A program made the position numbers and the translations under genes. A stretch of 64,000 bases of DNA from Apoda limacodes (Eukaryota > Arthropoda > Insecta > Lepidoptera > Limacodidae). The stretch lies in the NCBI GenBank assembly GCA_946406115.1, contig OX291557.1, forward strand, positions 11,874,501-11,938,500. The letters run 5' to 3'. The notes under the pieces are model-generated. The model worked only from the letters and a program-made list of their open reading frames with translations, was not told where the DNA came from and made no database searches. Positions 56,501 to 64,000 of this stretch are shown piece after piece. Position 1 is the first letter of the stretch. Every line of letters begins with the position of its first letter.

Positions 56501-59500
56501 ACTCGACACTTGCATGAATTTAACCGCCCCAGCTGCAGATGTAAGTACTGGCACTGTACTGATCCCCCATTAGGTTTGCGAAGACAATATCTATGTGACA
56601 GATTTGTCTTTAAGTATTTCTGAAGTTAATCTGGAGGCTTATAATATCCTAAATGCATGTTTAGAACAACATTATAAGAACTGCCTTACTATTTTCACAT
56701 CTGCCTTAAAACTCTCTTAAGACAGCTGTGTTGGGTCAGCTGTTTGGATTAAGTGCCCTCCTAAGTCGACAGTATTTTGGGTGAATCAATCCAACTTTTA
56801 GAGGCTGTCACTTATCTAGAGACTTACTAACTTATTGAAACCCTAGTCCTGTCCCATTTTTAAAGTTGCCTTCAAGCCATATTATCTAATCAATTCAAAT
56901 GTAATTTTCCCTCTCCTATAATTTTGAAAATTAAAGAAGTTTTATAGAATGTCATGTCTAGGAAATTACAATGCTCTTGCATGGATTCCTGGCCACAACA
57001 GGATTGACAGAAATGAAATGGCAGATCATTGGCCCGAAGAAGCATAACAATCCAGGATAACAGGGATCGATTTACGCAACATACGCAGGGAGTGAGTCAC
57101 ACTCAATCTCACCGTATTTAAAAATTAAATAATAATAGCTAACAACGTATTAAGGCCTTAAAACATTTAAAGTATACTTATTACACCTAAATTAACAAGT
57201 GTTATTATTTGTGATGAAAATTATTAATTGTGAATAATGTTTTCAAGTGAAATGTATAAAATTTTTACGTATTCTAAAAAACTATAATATAAAGAAATAT
57301 TTCCAGTGAAAATTACAGAAAAAATAATATGAAGATATAAATATATAAAATTGTGTAGAAATTGTGAAGAAAAACTGTGTGATATAGTGATAAATTTAAA
57401 TACTGTATACAAGAATAACGGATAAAAGACCTAGCGTTGCCACAAAATATATTTAACCTTTGAACTCTGCTAATGAATGTTCCATTGCTAAAGAAAATAC
57501 ATAGTGAGGAAACTTTAACTAGATTAACATTTTCTATTTCTTCTAGTTGATCTATATGAGCATAATTGTATTATGTTTGTACACATCGAGTTTCAAACAC
57601 TTTAAAAAGTGTACAGAATCCCTAGAAGCTATGTTGTATAGGTTGATATACAGTATACCTGTAAACTACACGACTATATTAGTTGGTGATTTAAATGTAG
57701 ACCTCCTGAAAAACTCTGAACAAAAGCACTAACTACTAGTTTTACTATTATTGTACTATTTCAGGCCCTTATATATTTCACCTACTAGAATTACGGAAAC
57801 AAGTAGAACCTGTGTCGATCATATGTACAGCAGCCTAAGCAAAGGTTCATTTGAAATTGAATTAATTAAAAGTGGATTGAGTGACCATAACGCCCAATTT
57901 CTAAAACTTATATTAAATGGTAATAAAGTTGCATCACCGCCTGTAATGAGCCGCAATATATCCAAATATAGATTGCATTGCTGGACTCTCTAATTTGACT
58001 CTATAATTAACTCAACAAATGAACCACATACTAAGTTCAATTATTTCATGTCCAAAATTAAATCAACTTTTATACTCATTTCCCACTGTCAAAACACCAA
58101 AGGAAATATAAAAAAGATATATGGGTAGACAAAGACTAATGCTACAAATAAGTTTTTTGGACCAACTTACATCTATAACTAAAAAGTATATGGAAAATAA
58201 TGAATTATCACAATTTTACGATCAATACAGTAATTTGGTAAATAAAAATAAGCAAAAAAAACGTGATGATTTTACAAATGGCAAATTAAAAGGTTCACAA
58301 AACTTAAGTAAAAGTGTATGGAATATAATTAATACGGAAACATGCAGGCAAAAATACTCCAAGCCCAATTGATAAATTAATGATAAAACTTACGAATTCT
58401 AATAATCAACCTGTAAAGCTAGCTAGTGAATTTAATGATTTCTATATAAACTTAAATCAAAATAGCATAAATGAAGCAAACATAGACCAAGCAATGGACA
58501 TCCTAAAAAACATATCAATGCCACTAACTACAATGACTCTTAGACCATTTGACGTAACAGAACTGAAAAAAATTATAAATAAATTAAAAAACAAAACCAC
58601 AAAAGGTTTTTATGACATGTCAACATGTGTACTAAAATCCCTGCCTAATAATGACATTCTATGTGAGCTAATAAATCAATGCATGGCACCTATCCATCAT
58701 CATTAAAGGTAGTTAAAGTAAGCCCTATCTACAAAGGTAAAGGTGATGAGGAAGAGATGTCCAGCTATAGGCCTATATCGTTAGTGCCCTCATTTTCTTA
58801 AATTGTTGAGTTTGGTGTTATAGACAGACTTACAGAATATTTTGGAAAAAAATAATTACGACCATCAGTATGCATTCCGCCAAGGCAGGCCAACGGTTGA
58901 TGCAGCATGTGCTGTGTTGTTAAAAATATAAGGAAAATCTCGAAGCCAAAAAACAAGTAAGGGCCATATTTTGTGACCTCTCGCGTGCTTTTGACTCAGT
59001 ACACCATAAACTTTTAGCACTGAAATTTGAGCATTATGGTATTATGGATAGCGCCCTAAACTTTATAAAATCATTCCTGGGCAAAAGACTTCAGGCCATT
59101 TCGATTGATGGAGGAATAACTATATCAGACGGAAAATTTACTAAGCAATATTTTTGCTGTAGGTGACAGTCCTATATATGGTGGAAACTCAATTTAGAAA
59201 TCTATCGCAAATCTCCTTAATACCGACAATATATTTTTAATATGTGTCTCCCTCACTACTGAGACTGTCAAAATTAATGTGGCTTAGTCCGCAATAGAAG
59301 CCATACAGTAAACAATTATAATACTATATAACAAAACTCTAAAGTAAATCTTTATGTTGTTTCTGGCGTCCACCATAACCCTCAGTTCCCAACCTCAGCA
59401 CTCTCCAGTGCCATGCCTGTTTCCCTAGCTTACCAAAGATCTGGATTTACTTTCCTTACATCTTTAAAAATGTATGTTTTCTTAAATAATTGGACTGGAA

Positions 59501-59808
59501 GATACCCACATAAAAGCTACTAAGGTTATGTTTAAAGGAGAATCAAAAAAGGTTAACTCTTTAGGGTTAGGTATGTTGGGCCAAATAATTATTTCTTGTT
59601 ATTTGAAAATGAAAGTAGTTATCTTACCAAAGCCGCATTTACCAAAGGGTATGCCATTAAACTGTATTGGAGAAGGCTTATAAAATCCCGAATCCTTTAG
59701 TCCTTGAAGAGTGCTTGGAGACAGAAGCATTGAATCAAATGTTACATCCTCAGATATTTTTATGTCTTGTGTTCTTTGACCATGGTTAATGTTATGAGCT
59801 AAAACCAT
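45408..59808 (-). CDS. Gem3: Gemin3 / DDX20, DEAD-box RNA helicase of the SMN complex, complete
   Basis: Three coding exons, 59808-59628, 51866-51696 and 47542-45408, join in phase to 828 residues; human DDX20 has about 824. Gemin3 works in the SMN complex that loads Sm proteins onto snRNAs. Motifs: Q motif GFYKPSPIQ (41-49), Walker A AKSGTGKT (66-73), APTREIA (96-102), SPGR (147-150), DEAD (171-174), SAT (202-204), [10 protein letters not shown] (323-332), HRIGRSGR (353-360). FGKCGFD next to Walker A and the C-terminal [18 protein letters not shown] are Gemin3-specific in my judgement. Residues from about 400 on are Ser/Asn-rich and likely disordered, with a 36-residue tandem repeat. All catalytic residues are intact. 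The introns (7.8 and 4.2 kb) are filled with retroelements. Confidence 0.94.
45828..46043 (-). repeat. In-frame 108 bp tandem repeat inside Gem3
   Basis: Two copies (46043-45936 and 45935-45828) encode [20 protein letters not shown].. and [20 protein letters not shown].., both continuing [10 protein letters not shown]. The period is exactly 36 codons. Confidence 0.9.
48071..48474 (+). other. Two short coding-like frames in Gem3 intron 2, unknown
   Basis: 48071-48196 reads [20 protein letters not shown] and on, with no stop for 41 codons; 48289-48474 reads [20 protein letters not shown] and on. Both run antisense to Gem3. Their composition looks more protein-like than neighbouring frames, so they may be a transposon or virus-like relic. 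No family recognised. Confidence 0.25.
48553..48934. repeat. Foldback element with 141 bp arms (S1 family ends)
   Basis: Arms 48553-48693 and 48794-48934 are reverse complements with few mismatches around a 100-base loop. The arms contain AACCTCAAGGCCAAATATAAAATTTTATGCATTTAGCTTC, split here as the S1 core, so the element looks like two S1 halves head to head. GCTTCTGATCGCGACTTAGACC just to the left is also S1-like. Confidence 0.85.
48955..49285 (+). pseudogene. Non-LTR RT C-terminal fragment
   Basis: Plus-strand reading [39 protein letters not shown], then ALLM-type remnants and [12 protein letters not shown] in another frame: the thumb and post-RT region common in CR1/Jockey-like insect elements. 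Confidence 0.75.
49288..51262 (-). pseudogene. Jockey J1 copy e, endonuclease end to C-terminus (Gem3 intron 2)
   Basis: Same orientation as Gem3. From right: endonuclease tail and linker (51262-50520), [19 protein letters not shown] (50307-50489), palm parts, YADD region decayed (50020-50200), thumb KVSDWG-like and [11 protein letters not shown] (49619-50023), [20 protein letters not shown] (49470-49790), then [20 protein letters not shown] (49339-49521). Frameshifts and a deletion between GPDGIP and NVH make it inactive. Confidence 0.87.
51696..51866 (-). CDS. Gem3: Gem3 exon 2 (residues 61-118), Walker A and motif Ia
   Basis: Acceptor ctctttacag|ACCTGTTA completes the split Asp; donor TATGAAG|gtatta, phase 1; exactly 171 bases. 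Contains AKSGTGKT and APTREIA. Confidence 0.93.
52290..54480 (+). pseudogene. Jockey-clade element with gag-like ORF1 and endonuclease (Gem3 intron 1)
   Basis: ORF1 part with [19 protein letters not shown] (PRE-type domain, about 52540) and CCHC-like knuckles ([26 protein letters not shown], 52687-53041). Endonuclease: [20 protein letters not shown] and SETNFTT (53259-53459), then [33 protein letters not shown] and DVIDF (53512-54168). The RT is deleted except for [16 protein letters not shown] near 54395. Runs antisense to Gem3. Confidence 0.85.
54752..54774. repeat. 23 bp palindrome
   Basis: ACATATAGGTTGAACCTATATGT, perfect 11-base arms around one G; probably accidental or a small insertion scar. 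Confidence 0.5.
54785..55165 (+). pseudogene. Non-LTR RT fragment with YADD box
   Basis: In shifting frames: [30 protein letters not shown], TQFKYLGHD (54845-55096), then [11 protein letters not shown]. This sequence of blocks matches a CR1-like family common in Lepidoptera. Not the same family as 52290-54480. Confidence 0.78.
55265..55745 (-). pseudogene. Non-LTR RT C-terminal fragment
   Basis: The minus strand reads [20 protein letters not shown], then [20 protein letters not shown] and [14 protein letters not shown] (55272-55568), typical of the C-terminal tail of Jockey/CR1-like polyproteins. Confidence 0.65.
55746..56539. other. AT-rich Gem3 intron 1 sequence, nothing recognised
   Basis: No frames or clear repeats beyond simple AT runs (56230-56400). 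Confidence 0.3.
56540..57115 (+). pseudogene. Non-LTR element, post-RT and RNase H fragment
   Basis: [18 protein letters not shown] (about 56570), later [20 protein letters not shown] (about 56975-57040), the conserved RNase H end found in I/R1/Loa-type LINEs. Severely broken. Confidence 0.7.
57545..59190 (+). pseudogene. CR1/Jockey-like element, endonuclease and RT (Gem3 intron 1)
   Basis: Endonuclease [16 protein letters not shown] (57547-57732) and [32 protein letters not shown] (57751-57993); linker 58121-58372; RT entry [20 protein letters not shown] (58380-58706); then [14 protein letters not shown], [15 protein letters not shown] and [20 protein letters not shown] (about 58960-59040). 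Ends before the YADD box. Antisense to Gem3. Confidence 0.85.
59628..59808 (-). CDS. Gem3: Gem3 exon 1 (residues 1-60)
   Basis: ATG at 59808; donor GGCTTTG|gtaaga, phase 1. Encodes [11 protein letters not shown] and the Q motif [20 protein letters not shown]. The start fits the short leader of Gemin3 proteins; no upstream in-frame ATG was seen. Confidence 0.9.
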
Positions 59809-60322
59809 CTTTAATTGCCAACAAAAATTATATTACTGAATATATAACTATTTACATTAAAAGGAAATTTTAATATTATATTAGGTAAGTTTAGATGAAA
59901 ACATATCACAATATATTATCACACAGTAGAGAAGTACATAGTTTAAATTGCATTAATTACGAACTAACTAAGAAAATTAAAGTAGGAAATTTAAATTTGG
60001 CATTTTCATAAATACGGATTTCTCGTTATTCATATTTTGTTTTATCCAGGCTTTTCTAGAAGCTTGAATAGCTGTTAGGAATGAAATCCATATAGCCTGG
60101 CATAAATACATTATACAATGTTGCCGTTATATTATTTGGTTAATAGAAAGAAGCTTATATATGGATGTCACTACAGACTGCAGTATAATATTTTTTTGAG
60201 GCTCAATTTTTTGTCTTTGAAATCGCAATCGTATGTATTCATAGGGTGACTCTGAGAAATTACGATAGACATATTTTTTTCACGTTTTTCTAAACCTTTA
60301 GTAGGTACCTATGTCTATATTT

Positions 60323-60420
60323 TTAGGGTTCTGTACCATAAAAGGAAAAACAGAACTTTTCTTATATCACTCTCATGTTCGTTCGTCCGTCTGTCACAGA
60401 GCAGGTACAGACAAATTTGA
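60323..60420. repeat. GGGTTCTGTACC-type repeat end
   Basis: TTTTTAGGGTTCTGTACCATAAAAGG and GTTCGTCCGTCTGTCACAGAG resemble an end of L1 or a related family. Confidence 0.5.
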
Positions 60421-60984
60421 TAAAAATTTCAAATATTAAAATCATTCGAAAATAAAAATATTTTGTGTTTGCAAGTTTGATGTGAAGAATATTCAAGTAC
60501 CTACCAATTTTATTTTAATCATTGCTCAAAAAAATGGCTCGCATAATAGGTCCTTTAGATTTTAATGAGCATTTTTTTTTTTAATTTACAAAAAGTAAAC
60601 TGTTATTTTATTTTGACGCATCCTTATTGCGTTAATATCTGATAATAGATGTTAATAAAATAATGAATAAATAAAAAATTTACACAATAATAACTCAAAA
60701 TAACGATGTCGACTTTATGTCGTATTTAAATATATAAAGAAACACATTAGACATGGTCATTTAGCTAGCTGCTAAATCTATCTGTCTTAATTGCCAATCT
60801 TATTGTATTTGTATGTTGTTCACATCAACAGAAATCAACGCATAACTGTCTGAAGAAGTCAAATTTTTCTGCAAAATTATTAATGTTATTAGTATCAAGG
60901 ACATAAAATCTTGTTTTCTAATAGTTATTTGCAGTTTGGAACTATTAACTAAAACTTCGCGCCTCATTTCGTATTTATCTAACA

Positions 60985-61322
60985 CTAGATTTTGCCAGCG
61001 GGTCCACCCACCCTAAATTCGGTTATCGGCGTGGAACTTCTGAATTATACTAATAAAGTTTGCTGCGGCTATAGTAAGCTATAGCTGCGGCTACAGTTCG
61101 TTTAAGCTAAATTAGAGCTATTCCCACAGGAACTTTTGAATTTTTCAGGATAAAAAGTAGCCTATGTGTTAATCCATGTATGTATGTATGTAATCCATTA
61201 ACACCCTGTTGGCTATCACCACACCAAAATACATTTTAAGTAGTGCAGCCGTTTTGAGCTTGCAGAAGTAACAAAAATGCAAACACACTCACAAACTTTC
61301 GCCTTTATAATATTAGTATGAT
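60985..61322 (+). repeat. SINE-like repeat family S2, copy 2
   Basis: CTAGATTTTGCCAGCGGGTCC start, GATAAAAAGTAGCCTATGTGTTAATCC core, a (TGTA)n run at 61180, and the end TTTCGCCTTTATAATATTAGTATGAT. This is one of the most frequent short repeats in Lepidoptera as far as I recall. Confidence 0.7.
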
Positions 61323-61742
61323 GGTTAAATCACTCGCTCGCCCTGGCGTTTTACCTGGCTTCGTATCTTTCTTTTTAATCTGTGACAAAATGCGAAATAA
61401 TGATATAAAATATATACAGTGCAACAAACTTAAAAGGTTTACAAATTTTATGATACTTTCTGTTTCTTTGTGGCAGAACTGAAATTGAGTTTTTTTTAAT
61501 AAAAAAATTCTGCCAATTGATGCCAGTCAAGATGTTCGAATCTCACTAAGGACTGCAGCTAACAAACATTCAGTTAAAACAAGACAAGGTTTTAATGAGG
61601 TGTACCTGTACCAAAAACTACCATGAATAGTTGCCAGTCAGTATAAAAAAAAATTTTGTGTAATTCGAAATGCCGCCATAGTACACCATGGAAAATAGAT
61701 AAAAGATTTATATGTTACACTTAGTAGCTCAATAATTTCACT

Positions 61743-61815
61743 TTTAGGGTTCCGTACCCAAAGTGTAATTAATGGAACCCTATTACTAAGAGTCCGCTGT
61801 ACATTGTTATTTTCG
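61743..61815. repeat. L1 repeat end fragment
   Basis: TTTTAGGGTTCCGTACCCAAAG ... AACCCTATTACTAAGAGTCCGCTGT, equal to the end of the copies at 9030-9332 and 21525-21950. Confidence 0.65.
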
Positions 61816-61984
61816 CGATTACAGTATTAAAAACTGTAAACTGTGGCGCAAAGGTTACAGTTTCGCAAAAATCATGTATGACAGAATTGTTACCCTTTAA
61901 AAGTTCTAAAAAAAAATCCCCGCCAGCATATGTCTATCTTTTAAGGTTGGCTTACTATAACCTTTTTTATGCTTCCCAAATGTT

Positions 61985-63454
61985 TTTGACAAAGAAAACG
62001 ACAGCTCGTACAGACCGATTTTCAATTTAAAACGGCTAAACCAGTTCATAATACCCAAGCCCTTCAAGCTCATATCGCAATTTCAAGTTCCGCATTTTCT
62101 CCAGAGGCTGGACTGGATGGCAAAACTGGATCTGTCATCAGCTTATTTTCAGCTGATCATCGCGGAGAGCCACAGGCGATTTCTTAGTATACGAGCAAAA
62201 AGTCTTTTATATGACTTGCTTACCGTTTGGGCTCTCGTATGCCCCGAAAAAATTTGCGGCCCTGACCGACTGGATAGCACAGTACCTGCGGAACAAGGGG
62301 GTCAGGGTCATCGTGTACCTGGATGATTTTTTGATGGCAAACCAGTCACGCCAATTATTGCAATCGCATGTGAAAACTGCCATGGACACCCTCAAAATGT
62401 TAGGTTGGACGATAAATCACAAAAATCGGTGACACAACCTACTCAGGAAATCGAATTTCTAGGCGTAGTCTGGAACACAAAACAGAATTTCAAATGTCTT
62501 CCACTAAGGAAAGTTCAAAAGATGTCGACAATGACGCAAAGAATGACTTGCAAACGAATAATGACATTAAAAGAATCTCAAATCATGTTAGGAACTCTCA
62601 CCCAATTTTGTAATACCAAGGGGAAGACTACATTGCCGTCAACTGCAGAGACACTGCCGAATTCTAAAGCACCTAGCTCTTCACAAGGCCTTAACAATAC
62701 CGAATGTCAAATGTGGATCGCTACACTGAAAGGATCTTAGACGAAGAGCCTTTTGCATCCCGATCTGATACATCACTTTTTGACCACGGATGCTGCATAT
62801 TATGGGTGGGGAGCTCAACTGGACGATTGCACAATATCGGGCAGATGGCGCCCAGACCAAACCAAGTGGCACTGAATCCGCAAAGAAATGTTTGCCATTG
62901 TAGCAGCAGTGAGACACTTCAGGAAGCAATTAAAGGTGCGCCACTTAGTGCTACAATCAGACAACCGAACATTCGTGGCATATATCCGAAAGGAAGATGG
63001 CACACGTTCGATTGCCTTGCTAAACCTGACATACACGTTGATCCATCTTCTGGATCAATGGCATATTTCAATAACTGCAGAGTACATTCCGGGGAAGTTC
63101 AACCATGTAGCAGACAAGTTATCACGAGGCCAGCAGGATTCGGAATGGCGGCTGATTCAACCGGCTCTCTAGAAAATATTGTGCAAGTTCGGCAAACCAC
63201 AAATAGATTTGTTTGCTTCGAAGGAAACAAGGGTAGGGAAACAATATGGTACCAAAAACTGCTTGGATCACTCAGCAACATTTTGCAATGCCTTCAGTCA
63301 GCAATGGAAATTTCAGCTATCATATTTGTTTCCCCCGCCGAGCTTGCTTCCCAGAGTGCTTCATCACCTGAACACAGCCGTAGGACTATTCCTGTTGGTT
63401 GCACCAATGTGGAAGAGGGCATTTTGGCTGCCCAAAATTCTAAGTCTCCACTGA
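61985..63454 (+). pseudogene. DIRS reverse transcriptase / RNase H
   Basis: YRPIFNLKRLNQFI, MAKLDLSSAYFQLIIAESHR, TCLPFGLSYAPKKFA and catalytic YLDDFLMA (62207-62432); after a frameshift near 62405, EIEFLGVVWNTKQN; then RNase H TTDAAYYGWGAQLDD, KEMFAIVAAVR, LQSDNRTFVAY, YIPGKFNHVADKLSRGQ and IDLFASKE. In-frame stops at about 62738, 62872 and 63170. Confidence 0.85.
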
Positions 63455-63923
63455 TTATTATAAAGATGTGGGCAATCACATTATTTAATATCCGGCTTTT
63501 GGATCTAAAACAGGCACATCATCACACAAGCAGTCAGGTTGGAAACTTACGAGTCACCATAATAAAAATATTTGCCGTATTTTGGCTTCGAAAAGTTGTC
63601 GAGCCAGGTACACAGAGACGAGCAGTCGAATGTAAAGATGCCCTTTTTGTAACAATCCGAGGCAACGTGGGGGCCGCCTCGAGAACTGTAATAGGTAACT
63701 GGGTTAAAACAGTATTACGGGAGGCTGATATCTCTGCAACACCTGGCAGTTTGCATTCGGCTGTAGCGGCCTGAACTGGTATGAAAATTTTCCTATAGAG
63801 GATATTTTGGCTCGAGGAAACTGGCATAGCGAAAATACATTCTCGCGATTTTATTGTAAGCAAATAAAAAGTAGATCGGGCCCTTCTCCTTCTAACTTAA
63901 CAATTAACTTCTTTATTAAATAA
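62704..63923 (+). pseudogene. DIRS tyrosine recombinase, broken, in a frame overlapping RNase H
   Basis: A 356-codon frame (62704-63774) overlaps the RNase H region in another frame. Its last part reads CKDALFVTIRGNVGAASRTV and GNWVKTVLREADI, then HSAVAA where HxxR is expected (the Arg position reads Val). After a shift near 63770 the next frame continues IEDILARGNWHSENTFSRFY, with the probable catalytic Tyr, to a stop at 63923. The first catalytic Arg was not identified. DIRS YR frames normally overlap RT/RNase H. Confidence 0.72.
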
Positions 63924-64000
63924 TGTTTGAATTATAGTGGGTATTGCCTTGTAAATGTTAACGTTGTTGATTTTATTTAATTATTGATAAATTTTAGGAT

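Larger units (their letters stand above)
61985..63923 (+). mobile_element. DIRS-like (tyrosine recombinase) retrotransposon, 5' truncated
   Basis: Reverse transcriptase, RNase H and a tyrosine recombinase follow each other in the DIRS order, with no integrase or LTRs. The left side is lost near 61980, and the right end with its terminal repeats may lie beyond the window. Several stops and frameshifts are present. Confidence 0.82.

Noticed and set aside
62704..63500. First two thirds of the 356-codon frame as an independent protein
   Set aside because: It overlaps RNase H coding sequence in another frame and shows no domain; only the end resembles a recombinase. It may still be real overlapping DIRS coding, so it is reported within that element.
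1..64000. CRISPR array, operon or prophage structures
   Set aside because: No regularly spaced repeats or compact co-directional gene runs; introns and eukaryotic transposons throughout.

Overview
This 64 kb window looks like nuclear DNA of an insect, most probably a moth or butterfly. It is AT-rich, its protein-coding genes are split by introns with canonical GT..AG borders, and about half of it is degenerate transposable elements of types common in Lepidoptera: Jockey-, CR1- and RTE-like non-LTR elements, copia, Ty3/gypsy and DIRS retroelements, and many short foldback or SINE-like repeats. No bacterial features, operons or CRISPR arrays are present.

Three host genes can be reconstructed exon by exon with matching splice phases. 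(1) Psa, the cytosolic puromycin-sensitive aminopeptidase (M1 zinc peptidase), lies on the minus strand at 1762-5224; its 3' half runs off the left edge. (2) TMX3, an ER transmembrane thioredoxin-like protein, lies on the plus strand from 20907 to 35963 in seven visible exons and ends in a KKD tail typical of ER-retained TMX3; its signal-peptide exon was not located. (3) Gemin3/DDX20, the DEAD-box helicase of the SMN complex, lies on the minus strand from 45408 to 59808 in three coding exons that encode a complete 828-residue protein.

The rest is repeat. The 15 kb between Psa and TMX3 is a nest of elements: inverted pairs of unknown repeats, a Jockey-like reverse transcriptase split by a 1.6 kb TIR transposon with a TA target duplication, two further Jockey-type relics, a fairly open RTE reverse transcriptase and a hAT-like MITE. 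TMX3 introns hold an internally deleted copia element (both LTRs, primer site and 5 bp target duplication preserved), SINE-like repeats, an RTE relic and a deleted Jockey. Between TMX3 and Gemin3 lies a 5'-truncated gypsy element whose 3' LTR abuts a duplicated piece of the last Gemin3 exon. Gemin3 introns hold at least six non-LTR relics and a 141 bp-arm foldback. The right edge carries a DIRS-like element with reverse transcriptase/RNase H and a broken tyrosine recombinase.

The three host genes act in separate processes (peptide turnover, ER thiol-disulfide exchange, snRNP assembly) and show no sign of co-regulation. I found no convincing new biological system. The observations most worth a second look are the tandem duplication covering the TMX3 splice acceptor, the CAYC active site of TMX3, the displaced Gemin3 exon fragment, the 36-residue tandem repeat in Gemin3, the possible alternative leader of Psa, and the DIRS element with overlapping frames.
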